Assembly (NCBI GenBank): GCA_002411015.1
Contig: DHPY01000064.1
Location: 1 to 58,437 of the forward strand
Direction of reading: 5' to 3'
Length of the DNA: 58,437 nucleotides
Origin: Armatimonadetes bacterium UBA5352
Lineage (GTDB): Bacteria; Armatimonadota; Zipacnadia; Zipacnadales; UBA5352
Shown here piece by piece: positions 24,914 through 32,715 of this stretch; position 1 is the first letter of the stretch, and each line of letters begins with the position of its first letter. Position numbers and translations under genes: made by a program. The notes beneath the pieces were generated by a model, which was given only the letters and a program-made list of their open reading frames with translations, was not told the origin of the DNA and searched no databases.

Positions 24914-25684
24914 ATGTCAATCAGCGGGCGATCGATCATCATCACCGGCGGCACCTCCGGCATCGGAGAGGGCTTCACGCGGCACTTCGCCGAGATCGGC
25001 GCGAAAGTCGTCACCTCGTCCATCCAGCGGGAGGCCGGTGAGGCACTGCAGGAGGAGTTGCGGGCCGCCGGGCATGACGTGAGCTACATCTATTGCGACG
25101 TTACCGATGAGATGCAGGTTGCCGATCTCGTGCAGCAGACCGTCGCCCTGCATGGTCGCGTGGACGGCGCGTGCTCGAACGCTGGTGCCTGGGTCGAGGG
25201 TACCGTTGAGGACTTCGACGACGCGCAATGGGACCTCGTGATGGGCGTGAACCTCCGGGGGAACCTCCTCCTCGCCAAGCACCTCGTGCCGGTCTTCCGC
25301 GGGCAGGGCGAGGGCGTACTGCTGATCACGACCTCGACCGCCGCGTACGTCGGCTTCCCCGCGCACGCGCTCTACTGCGCCAGCAAGTCTGCGCTGGTAG
25401 CGCTGATCCGGTGCCTCACGAAGGACCACGCTGGCTACATGCGCTGCGTGGGCATCTGTCCCGGGACAATAGACACGCCAATGCTTGCGGCAAGCGCCGA
25501 GGGCTTCGATCAGCCGATAGATGAGCTATACGCGGAGGTCGCCGAGAAGATCCCGGTCAAGCGCCTGGGGACGCCCGAGGATGTCGCGAAGGCCGCCGCG
25601 TTCCTCCTCAGTGATGACGCTGGCTTCATCGCCGGCAGTTCCGTCTTCCTCGAGGGCGGGACGCTGGCGCTGCCGCCCTGGTAA
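24914..25684 (+). CDS. Short-chain dehydrogenase/reductase
   Basis: A 256-residue SDR. The ATG at 24914, after AGGAGGGCATCGCA, starts MSISGRSIIITGGTSGIG; the longer frame upstream overlaps the previous gene. Motifs: TGGTSGIGEG, NAGAWVEG, ITTSTAAYVGF, YCASK and CPGTIDTPML. The C-terminal ASSV-like strand is FIAGSSVFLEGGTLALPPW. It is probably NAD(P)H-dependent and acts on a small alcohol or sugar; no substrate is evident. It is followed by the PFK gene after 92 bp. Confidence 0.85.
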   Translation: MSISGRSIIITGGTSGIGEGFTRHFAEIGAKVVTSSIQREAGEALQEELRAAGHDVSYIYCDVTDEMQVADLVQQTVALHGRVDGACSNAGAWVEGTVEDFDDAQWDLVMGVNLRGNLLLAKHLVPVFRGQGEGVLLITTSTAAYVGFPAHALYCASKSALVALIRCLTKDHAGYMRCVGICPGTIDTPMLAASAEGFDQPIDELYAEVAEKIPVKRLGTPEDVAKAAAFLLSDDAGFIAGSSVFLEGGTLALPPW

Positions 25685-25776
25685 CGCGAAAGCAGTAGCT
25701 GCCAGCCGTGTCGTTGTGGCCTCGCGCGCCGCGAGACGCGCGTGCTGTCAGATAACACGACGCATGGGAGCCCGTG

Positions 25777-26853
25777 ATGGCGAAGAAGAGGGCGAAGCGC
25801 ATTGGCATACTGACCGCGGGCGGCGACTGCCCGGGGCTGAACGCCGCGATTCGCGGCGTCGCAAAGGCCGTGCGGCGCAGGTACAACATGGATGTCATCG
25901 GCATCTACGATGGCTTTCAGGGCCTGATCGAGAACCGCTGGCGGATACTGGACTGGGAGGACCTCTCCGGCATCCTCACGGTCGGCGGTACGATGTTGCG
26001 GACCTCCCGCGTGAAGCCGCACGCCTATCAGCTTCCCGGCGGCGAGACGATAGACATGACCGCGCAGGCGTATGAGAACTATCGCTCGCTGGGCCTCGAC
26101 TGCCTCGTGATCCTCGGTGGCGGCGGGACGCAGAAGAACGCGCTGCGGCTTGTTGAGGCTGGCTGCAACGTAATCACGCTGCCGAAGACCATCGACAACG
26201 ACATCGAGGGCACCGACGTGTGCTTCGGCTACGACACCGCGATGGCCGTCGGCACCGAGGCTGTGGACCGCCTGCATTCGACCGCGGACAGCCACAAGCG
26301 CGTGATGGTGCTGGAGCTTATGGGCAACAAGTCAGGCTGGCTGGCACTTGGAGCGGGCGTGGCGGGCGGCGCGGACGTGATCCTGATCCCGGAGATCCCG
26401 TTCGACATCGAGCACGTGGCGAACAGTATCCGGGAGCGCGATCGGCAGGGCAAGCGCTTCAGCATCGTGGCTGTGGCGGAGGGCGCCGCGCCTGCCGGTG
26501 GCTTCACGGGCGATAGGGAGTTTGCCGACGCGGGCGAGGAGCATCACGTGGGCACGCGCGTCGGCCGGAGGCTGGAGGCGCTGACCGGGGTCGAGGCGCG
26601 CGTCACCATCCTCGGCTACGTGCAGCGCGGCGGCTCGCCCACTCCCGCTGATCGGCTGCTTGCCACCAAGCTCGGCACCGCCGCGGCTGATCTGCTGGCC
26701 GATGGTGAGTACAACGTGATGGTCGCGAGCCGTGGCGATGGCTGGAAGGCCATCCCGCTCGAGGAGGTCTCCGGCAAGCGCCGCACAGTGCCGCTGGATC
26801 ACGCCTGGATTCGCGCGGCGCGGCTGATAGGCACGAGCTTCGGCGACGAGTAG
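25777..26853 (+). CDS. 6-phosphofructokinase-like enzyme with unusual GGGGTQ loop
   Basis: A 358-residue PFK-family protein (ATG at 25777; the preceding GTG is in frame). Family motifs: ILTAGGDCPGLNAAIRG, PKTIDNDIEGTDVCFGYDTA, ELMGNKSGWLALG, and VTILGYVQRGGSPTPADRLL. The position that is GGDGT in ordinary ATP-PFK reads GGGGTQKNA, so the acidic residue is missing, as in the GGNGTHKTA-type subgroup found in some bacteria. Phosphoryl donor and substrate (ATP, PPi, fructose-6-phosphate or another sugar) are therefore uncertain. It is cytoplasmic and would link sugar release to glycolysis. A strong hairpin at 26884-26911 ends the unit. Confidence 0.85.
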   Translation: MAKKRAKRIGILTAGGDCPGLNAAIRGVAKAVRRRYNMDVIGIYDGFQGLIENRWRILDWEDLSGILTVGGTMLRTSRVKPHAYQLPGGETIDMTAQAYENYRSLGLDCLVILGGGGTQKNALRLVEAGCNVITLPKTIDNDIEGTDVCFGYDTAMAVGTEAVDRLHSTADSHKRVMVLELMGNKSGWLALGAGVAGGADVILIPEIPFDIEHVANSIRERDRQGKRFSIVAVAEGAAPAGGFTGDREFADAGEEHHVGTRVGRRLEALTGVEARVTILGYVQRGGSPTPADRLLATKLGTAAADLLADGEYNVMVASRGDGWKAIPLEEVSGKRRTVPLDHAWIRAARLIGTSFGDE

Positions 26854-26883
26854 CCCTGTCGCGGTGTGCTCAACAATCCAGAA

Positions 26884-26911
26884 ACGGGAGGGACCGTGCG
26901 GTCCCTCCCGT
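26884..26911. terminator. Strong bidirectional hairpin terminator
   Basis: A perfect 12-bp stem (26884-26895 with 26900-26911) and 4-nt loop GTGC sits between the convergent PFK-like and Gfo/Idh/MocA genes. It lies 31 bp past the stop of the former and 27 bp from that of the latter, so it can serve both. Confidence 0.75.
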
Positions 26912-26937
26912 TCGATTCGGTATAAGGTCCGGCTCAT

Positions 26938-27945
26938 CTACCACTCGATCGTGACTTCCTTGCCGCTCGCCGCCGACTCCTCCGCCGCCAGGCAGGCCTT
27001 CACGGTCGCCATCGACTCCTCAGGCGTGATGATCGTCGGCCTGACGCCCTCCTGGACGCAGTCGCCGAAGTAGCGCAGCTCGGTCGGCAGTGCGCCCACG
27101 AGCCTTCCTCCGTACAGCGTTACCCAGTAGGTGGTGTCAGGGTAGGTCCAGCCGTCCTTGTCGCAGACCGCGAAGCTCGGCGCGGACTCCTGCACGTGGA
27201 CCGAGCCTTCGGTACCGATGATCTCCATCCGCTCGTCGATCTGCATCGCGGTCTTGTCCGGGAGGAACCAGACGTTCTCGAGGACCGCGATCGCGCCGTT
27301 GTCCATCGTGAACATGCTCCAGCCGAGGTCCGGGTTGCCGAGGCCGCGCTCGTTCACGGTCTTCGCGTAGACCTTCACGGGCTTGAGGCCCGAGGCCCAG
27401 AGCATGATGTCCATGTCGTGAACGCCGTCGCCCACGATCGGGCCGATCTTCGGGAGAATGCCGGTGGTGACCCAGCCGGGGATGTTGCGGCGCGCGAACA
27501 TCGACACAATCTTCCCGCAGACGCCCTCCTCGCACTTGCGCTTCGCCATGGCGTAGCGCGGGTTGAAGCGGCAGATATGGCCGACCATGAAGTAGCTGTC
27601 GGCGGCATTGGCGGCGTCCACCATCCGCTGGCAGTCCTCGACCGTGGACGCCATCGGCTTCTCGCAGAAGACGTGCTTGCCGGCCTCCAGCGCGGCAAGA
27701 GCCGGGTCCACGTGCTGGTCCCACATCGTGGTGATGCTGACCGACTCAAGCTCAGGGTCCGCCAGCATTTCGTTGTAGTCGGTATAGACGTGCTGGACGT
27801 TGAACCGCTTCGCGACCTCCTCGAGCCGCGACTGGGTGCGCGTGCAGATCGCGTAGAGCTCCATATTCGGGATCGCGTCAATAGCCTCGCAGTGCTTCTC
27901 ACCGAACCAGCCGATGCCGATTACTCCGTGCTTGACCCGCTCCAT
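26938..27945 (-). CDS. Gfo/Idh/MocA family sugar dehydrogenase-like
   Basis: A 335-residue oxidoreductase. The ATG at 27945 follows GGGAGGGTTCGAG; the frame is open upstream, but that part looks non-coding. The N-terminal Rossmann domain has GVIGIGWFGEKHCEA and the standard CEKPMA motif near residue 95, with the catalytic lysine. The C-terminal domain keeps GDGVHDMDIMLW with its histidine. Family members oxidise sugars or cyclitols with NAD(P), or act as reductases; the substrate is unknown. It stands divergent from the secreted protein gene at 28144. Confidence 0.85.
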   Translation of the reverse strand: MERVKHGVIGIGWFGEKHCEAIDAIPNMELYAICTRTQSRLEEVAKRFNVQHVYTDYNEMLADPELESVSITTMWDQHVDPALAALEAGKHVFCEKPMASTVEDCQRMVDAANAADSYFMVGHICRFNPRYAMAKRKCEEGVCGKIVSMFARRNIPGWVTTGILPKIGPIVGDGVHDMDIMLWASGLKPVKVYAKTVNERGLGNPDLGWSMFTMDNGAIAVLENVWFLPDKTAMQIDERMEIIGTEGSVHVQESAPSFAVCDKDGWTYPDTTYWVTLYGGRLVGALPTELRYFGDCVQEGVRPTIITPEESMATVKACLAAEESAASGKEVTIEW

Positions 27946-28073
27946 CTCGAACCCTCCCACGTCGCTGATTGCCTGCGCGCACGAGCCGCATCGCCCGCGT
28001 GAGCGTGGCTTCGCCAAGACTGTCTGCAGGCCCTCCTGAGACTCCAGGGGACTCATCAGCGAGTGTGGCCTCG

Positions 28074-28102
28074 GGAAACCATCTCCGGCCTGCGGCGTCT
28101 GA
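28074..28102 (+). promoter_or_regulatory. ECF-type promoter-like site upstream of 28144
   Basis: A GGAAAC box (28074-28079) and GTCTGA (28097-28102) with a 17-nt spacer. That arrangement resembles the GGAAC/TCTGA type of extracytoplasmic sigma-factor promoter. It lies 42 bp before the start codon of a secreted protein. Confidence 0.35.
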
Positions 28103-28104
28103 GT

Positions 28105-28118
28105 AGATGCCGGCATCT
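28105..28118. promoter_or_regulatory. 14-bp palindrome (operator-like)
   Basis: AGATGCCGGCATCT is a perfect palindrome overlapping the expected transcription start of the gene at 28144. It sits in the divergent region between that gene and the Gfo/Idh/MocA gene. Such symmetry could be a repressor site or simply a GC-rich inverted repeat. Confidence 0.3.
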
Positions 28119-28143
28119 TCATTGGATAAGAGGTAGCACAACC

Positions 28144-29457
28144 ATGGGACAGGTCCGTTATCTGGCCACACTCGCACTCATCTGCAGCCTCATTGTCCTC
28201 TCTACCGCGCTCCTCCACGCATTCCCGCTCAATGGCGATCTGGAGCGGAACTACCGCGGCACGCCCTTCGGCTGGCAGAAGACCGGTGCCTGGGCGTTCG
28301 TCCCGCTCGGGTCATACGAGGGCAACGGCCACTACGTCCTGAAGGAGCGTTTCGCGAAGCCTGGCTGCGAACTGCTCTCCGGGAGTTTCCTCCTGGCTTC
28401 GCGAGATGACACGATCCTCACGCGCCTCGCCTACCAGGCATCAGGCGAGGGCATGTCGCTCGCGCTCGTGTTCTGTGATGCCCTCGGCCGGCCTCTCGGC
28501 GACGCGTGGGAGGCGCCTCTGCCGGCCACCACTGGCTGGTGTCTGTATGATTCGCGGTACGTCATGGGGTCGGTGCCCGAACCGCCCGGCACCGCATCAG
28601 TTCGCGTCGCGGTGCGCGTGGGGGTCGAAGGCATCGAGGCACAGGTTGACGCCATCAGCCTGCGCAAGCTCGAAGGCGGTTCCGCGGAGCAGCCTGGGGC
28701 ACCGATCAGCTTCGATCCGTGGAGTGGGCGAAGCATCACTGGCCCGCTGAGCGCGCAGATCGCGTATGACTGCCCGACCGAGGATGACGCCGAGGAACCA
28801 ACCGCCGCATCGTCCGCGGCGCCGGCGAGCACACTCTGGCTCTCCGAGCCCGCGGAGGTCACCGGCACCTACCCCTATCTCGCCGAGGCTGAGGTGACCG
28901 TGGCGGGCGACCCGGCGGCGGAGGCGCTGCTGCTTCTGCGCGCGCTGGGCGAGGGCCCGGATGAGGTGCTCTGGCAGGAGGTGCAGCCTGTAGCCTGTGG
29001 GGCCGCCGTCACGCCGACCAGCGTGCACCTCCCCGCGCCGTTCATCCAGCCGCAGGCGATGGGACTGCAGGCCGGCTTCGCTGTGCAGGCCGCGCTGCCC
29101 GTTGCAGCCGAGGTGGTGGAGCTGCAGCTGCGCCCGGTGCCGCTGGAGGTCGCACTCAGCGGCATCCTGCGCAAGACGCGCTTCGACGCGCCGGAGCAGG
29201 TACAGGTCTTCATCTCAGCAGTGAACAATACTGACGCGGAGCTGGCGACAGACGTGCAGGTTGCCGTAAGCAACGAGGCGGGGGAGATCGTTCATCGCGA
29301 GCAGCGGCCGATCCGCATTCGCGAGCGCAGCGCAGCCTCATTCCCGGTCAAGCCGGCGCTGCCGGGCGATGGCAGTTACCTCTTCCGCGTCAGCTTTCTG
29401 CGAGGCGGCAAAGCCGTCGGCAGTGGCGAGTTCGCGTTCAGCGTCGGGACGGAGTAG
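28144..29457 (+). CDS. Secreted protein of unknown function with beta-sandwich domains
   Basis: A 437-residue protein from the ATG at 28144 (weak site, AAGAGGT). A signal peptide (LATLALICSLIVLSTALLHA) is followed by a jelly-roll-like region (FPLNGDLERNYRGTPFGWQK, YEGNGHYVLKERF, residues 25-190). Ala/Pro-rich linkers and further beta-sandwich strands follow (VQVFISAVNNTDAELATDVQ, VAVSNEAGEIVH). The last part has the look of CARDB/Ig-like folds. No enzyme motif is recognised. It may bind glycans or other surface polymers. Seven base pairs separate its stop from the convergent beta-helix gene. Confidence 0.55.
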   Translation: MGQVRYLATLALICSLIVLSTALLHAFPLNGDLERNYRGTPFGWQKTGAWAFVPLGSYEGNGHYVLKERFAKPGCELLSGSFLLASRDDTILTRLAYQASGEGMSLALVFCDALGRPLGDAWEAPLPATTGWCLYDSRYVMGSVPEPPGTASVRVAVRVGVEGIEAQVDAISLRKLEGGSAEQPGAPISFDPWSGRSITGPLSAQIAYDCPTEDDAEEPTAASSAAPASTLWLSEPAEVTGTYPYLAEAEVTVAGDPAAEALLLLRALGEGPDEVLWQEVQPVACGAAVTPTSVHLPAPFIQPQAMGLQAGFAVQAALPVAAEVVELQLRPVPLEVALSGILRKTRFDAPEQVQVFISAVNNTDAELATDVQVAVSNEAGEIVHREQRPIRIRERSAASFPVKPALPGDGSYLFRVSFLRGGKAVGSGEFAFSVGTE

Positions 29458-29464
29458 GAGGCTT

Positions 29465-30604
29465 TCAGTCCTGCGCGCCGGAGCGCCTGTCCGTGAGGTT
29501 GTCTGAGGTCAGGCACCAGCCATCGCAGGTAAGCCGCACCGCCTCGCCCAAGTTGCCGGCGATGCGATTGCCTGAGACTACGTGGCCCCCGCCGCCGAGG
29601 CCCACGATCGCGGCGTCGGCGGTCACGTTCTCGAGCACGTTGCCGGTCACCGCGCAATCGCGCGCGGCGCCCAGGTCGATGCCGCCCTGGCGTTTGTCCT
29701 CGACGATACCCGCGTAGACGCTCTTGCGGATGATGTTGCCGGAGATCACGTGGCCGCCCGATCCTGAGGCGTCCTCGATGCGCACCGCGGCCTCCGTGTT
29801 GTTGATCATCGTGTTCCCCGTGATCGCGACGCCGTTGCAGGTGCCGGCGAGGACCACTGCATGCGGGCCGTGGAGGTAGTTCGCGTTGATGACGAGGTCG
29901 CGCGAGGAGATAGCGTAGATGCAGCGCTGGAAGCCCTCGATGGTGTTGTTTGCGATCACATGCTGCGCCGTGCCGTCGAGAATGATCCCTTCGGCGTCAC
30001 CGTAGGCGAAGTGGTTGTTCACGATCCGGATCTCGCGGCAGTTGCGGTCAATGTAGACATGCTCTTCCTGTATCTGCCCCTCGTTGAGCCGCCGCGTCTG
30101 GTTCCCGTGCATCGTCAGGTGATGCAGGTTCTCCGCCGACAGCGCGCGCCTGCAGTCTCGCATCCAGCAGTCGCGCACGGTGGTGTTGGTGCCCTTGCTG
30201 ACGAACCGCACCGCCGTCCCCCCGTGGCCGATGAAGAAGCAGGCATCCACAAGTGTGTCATTCGGGTGGTCTACGAGGAGCGCGTCGCCGCTCGCGCGGT
30301 TGCCCACGAAGCTCAGATCGCGCACGGTGATCGTCAGGTCAGGCCACCACTGGCCGAGCGCCCCGGCGATGCTCAGCAGCGGCTCACCGGAGGTGCTCGT
30401 GTTTACGAGCACGCTGGCGCGCCCCTCGCCCTGTAGGCAGAGGTGCTGGCGCTCGTTGAGCGCGATCTCAAGCGTCCGATCGACCTCCCAGCGCCCCGCG
30501 GGCACATGGACGGTGCCTCCGGCCGGCGGAAGCGCATCGAGCGCCTGCTGAATGCCGCCGGCTTCCGCCGCATCAATCCACTGCCCGCGAGTGCTTGCGC
30601 TCAT
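29465..30604 (-). CDS. Right-handed beta-helix (pectate-lyase-like) protein
   Basis: A 379-residue protein, ATG at 30604. The opening IQQALDALPPAGGTVHVPAGRW is the entry motif of pectate_lyase_3-type beta-helix proteins. The rest is a ladder of NxITGN-like coils: VNNHFAYGDAEGIILDG, ANNTIEGFQRCIYAISS, ITGNTMINNTEAAVRIEDAS, SGNIIRKSVYAGIV, TGNVLENVTADAAI. It has no signal peptide. This fold serves in polysaccharide lyases, hydrolases and inert carbohydrate-binding proteins; no catalytic residues could be assigned. It is likely a glycan-active protein acting inside the cell or exported by another route. Confidence 0.75.
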   Translation of the reverse strand: MSASTRGQWIDAAEAGGIQQALDALPPAGGTVHVPAGRWEVDRTLEIALNERQHLCLQGEGRASVLVNTSTSGEPLLSIAGALGQWWPDLTITVRDLSFVGNRASGDALLVDHPNDTLVDACFFIGHGGTAVRFVSKGTNTTVRDCWMRDCRRALSAENLHHLTMHGNQTRRLNEGQIQEEHVYIDRNCREIRIVNNHFAYGDAEGIILDGTAQHVIANNTIEGFQRCIYAISSRDLVINANYLHGPHAVVLAGTCNGVAITGNTMINNTEAAVRIEDASGSGGHVISGNIIRKSVYAGIVEDKRQGGIDLGAARDCAVTGNVLENVTADAAIVGLGGGGHVVSGNRIAGNLGEAVRLTCDGWCLTSDNLTDRRSGAQD

Positions 30605-30954
30605 GCTCCTGACTCTCCTTGTGAGACAGGCGGTCTGACGGGCTGGAACTCATACAGGACTCTGCGCGTGGTCCAACACTCATGGCCCGAGCGGCCGAGA
30701 ACTCAGCCGTTCAGGAGGGGCGAGCGCAGTTCGAGGAGCTGACCTTGCTCGCCCTATTGTCAGAGTACGAAATGGCAGAAGGCGGGCTGGCAAGGAAGCT
30801 GTCGCCCTCGCAGACGACGCTCGGGCGCCACTCTCGCCTCCGCTGCAAGCGGCGTAGACCAAAGCAGCCCCTCCTGGCGCCCCTCCTGGCGCCCTGCGCG
30901 GGAGCATCTCCTTGACCACCGGCTGATTCGTGGACTACGAGTGGGAAGCCTACC
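30605..30954. other. 350-bp gap between two minus-strand genes
   Basis: No convincing gene. Short open frames on both strands look random. A short direct repeat (GGCGCC with CTCCT/AGGAG flanks) lies near 30880-30895. This gap probably carries the promoter of the beta-helix gene. Confidence 0.3.
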
Positions 30955-32451
30955 CTACTCCTCGGATGCGTCCGCGCAGTGGCTCGCCACGGACAGGCTG
31001 ATCTCGCAGACTACATCGGTCACCACGGCGGTACCGTGCGTGTCATCACGGTTGCCGGACATCTCGATCAGGATCGGCACCTTGCAGCCGCGGTCGGCCG
31101 CGTAGCAGATCACGTACGGCGCGTCCGTCGGGTCAGCGATCCGGTCCATGTTCACCTGCTGGTATGCCCCGTTGTAGGGCGCCTGGCAGAGGAAGCGGTC
31201 GCGCAGGCGCTGCTTGATGTCCGCGTGCACCGTTGCCACCAGCTCCTCATCGCAGCCCCTGGCGGGCATCAGCACGAAGTGGGCGGTGTGGAAGTCCACG
31301 AGGCCGACGGGACGGTACCGCTCCACGAGGCCCTGGATGATCTGCGTCTCGCGCGCGCTGGCGGGCCGGGTGCCCTTGTAGTTGTAGTCCCACGGCACCG
31401 GCACATCCTGCGGCATCGGATACTCCTCCCAGCCATGGTCGAAGTTCCGGTTCAGGTCCACGCCGGTGGCGTTCTGGCGGGTGAAGTTCTCTAAGCCCCA
31501 TGGGTTCTGCACCGGCATGATCACCCAGTGTAGCTCGCTCGGGTCCATCCCGATATCCGCGCCATTTCCGAGAAGCTCAGCCAGTCGCAGGAGGCCGTAG
31601 CAGTTCTCCCACTCCCAGCCATGGACCGCGGCGCCGAAGTAGACCGTCGGCCGGTTCTCCTCACCGAAGCGCAGCGTGTACATGTCGCGCCCATCGCTGC
31701 ACGGGCCCTCGTTGACGAGGCGCAGGCCGTAGTGCTTCTCGGCCAGTGCGCGCATCGCATGGACGAAGTCATCGTAGCTCAGGCGCTGTGGGTAGTGCTT
31801 CCCGTAGCGGATGCTCCCGCCGATGAAGTTCCCCGGAAAGAGCCACTTGTTCTCGGAGCCGTGGGAGTTGTACCAGACGCGGCCCGGCGACAGGATGTCC
31901 AGCGCGAGGATCCGGCCCCCGCCCACGCGCTCCTCGATCATCACTGCGCCCTCATTGACCGTTGAGCGCCCGAGGACGGTGGTGTGCTCATCCTCGATCG
32001 GAGTGAGGATCTGGCGCTGGAGCATCTGGTTGTTGTAGAGCGGGTCGGGGGCGCTGGATACCGACCCGAACCAGCCGATCGTGTCGCCGACCTCGAAGCC
32101 GCGCGTGATGTCGCACTCAACCTCGATGCGCATCGCGGGCTCGAGGCGGTCGCGCACGTGGGTCTTCGAGAACTGCCAGCCGCGATCTGTCGCGTACTCC
32201 AGCAGGCAGGAGATGACCTGGCCTCCGCTCCGGGCGTACTCACGGACCGCCCCGTAGTCGAGCGCAGCGAGGTTCTCGCCGTTCTGCACGCAGGTGATCA
32301 CGTGGGTGTACTGCGAGAGGGTCTCCACGTCATGCGGCTCCAGCGCGAAGTTCATATAGGTCACCCGCTCGGGGTAGAGCAGGTCGAGATCGATCTTGGG
32401 CAGGCCAGGGGTGTCCGAGAGCAGCAGGATGGAGAGCGAGCTGCGATCCAT
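30955..32451 (-). CDS. M14 carboxypeptidase-like protein with N-terminal GATase/ThuA-like domain
   Basis: A 498-residue fusion. The ATG at 32451 follows ACGGAGGAATACC; the frame is open 17 codons further. Residues about 5-215 look like a class I GATase/ThuA-type fold (ILLLSDTPGLPKIDL, VITCVQNGENLAAL, EYARSGGQVISCLLEY, ILALDILSPGRVW). Residues about 225-490 are an M14 domain with HGWEWEN (HxxE), DLNRNFDHGW, VDFHTAH and LIEMSGNRDD (candidate catalytic Glu). It has no signal peptide. The domain pair is unusual. The substrate is unknown; a peptide amide, amino-sugar peptide or glycopeptide is possible. Confidence 0.75.
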   Translation of the reverse strand: MDRSSLSILLLSDTPGLPKIDLDLLYPERVTYMNFALEPHDVETLSQYTHVITCVQNGENLAALDYGAVREYARSGGQVISCLLEYATDRGWQFSKTHVRDRLEPAMRIEVECDITRGFEVGDTIGWFGSVSSAPDPLYNNQMLQRQILTPIEDEHTTVLGRSTVNEGAVMIEERVGGGRILALDILSPGRVWYNSHGSENKWLFPGNFIGGSIRYGKHYPQRLSYDDFVHAMRALAEKHYGLRLVNEGPCSDGRDMYTLRFGEENRPTVYFGAAVHGWEWENCYGLLRLAELLGNGADIGMDPSELHWVIMPVQNPWGLENFTRQNATGVDLNRNFDHGWEEYPMPQDVPVPWDYNYKGTRPASARETQIIQGLVERYRPVGLVDFHTAHFVLMPARGCDEELVATVHADIKQRLRDRFLCQAPYNGAYQQVNMDRIADPTDAPYVICYAADRGCKVPILIEMSGNRDDTHGTAVVTDVVCEISLSVASHCADASEE

Positions 32452-32578
32452 GGTATTCCTCCGTCTAAGGCAGCTGTTGACGTCAACCCCGGAGTTCATC
32501 ATGGGACTGGCTCAGACCTTCCCGGGGCAGCATCAGCTTCATGTTGCATTCTGGTGAACAATGAATCTGCGAAAGCTC

Positions 32579-32607
32579 TGGACATTCCGAACAAATACAT
32601 ATATAGT
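32579..32607 (+). promoter_or_regulatory. Sigma-70-type promoter upstream of the lectin-like gene
   Basis: TGGACA (32579-32584) and TATAGT (32602-32607) are separated by exactly 17 nt in the only clearly A+T-rich patch nearby. Both boxes differ from consensus at one position. Transcription would start near 32614, about 100 nt before the GTG at 32716. Confidence 0.6.
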
Positions 32608-32715
32608 CAAATATAAGTAGAGCCCACGCAGAGTATTCTGAGGTGGCTCTGAGCTGTCAGCCCCGTCGGCTGCGGTAGTCCGCATTGAATCCGACGTGCG
32701 GGAAGGGGATCTGCC

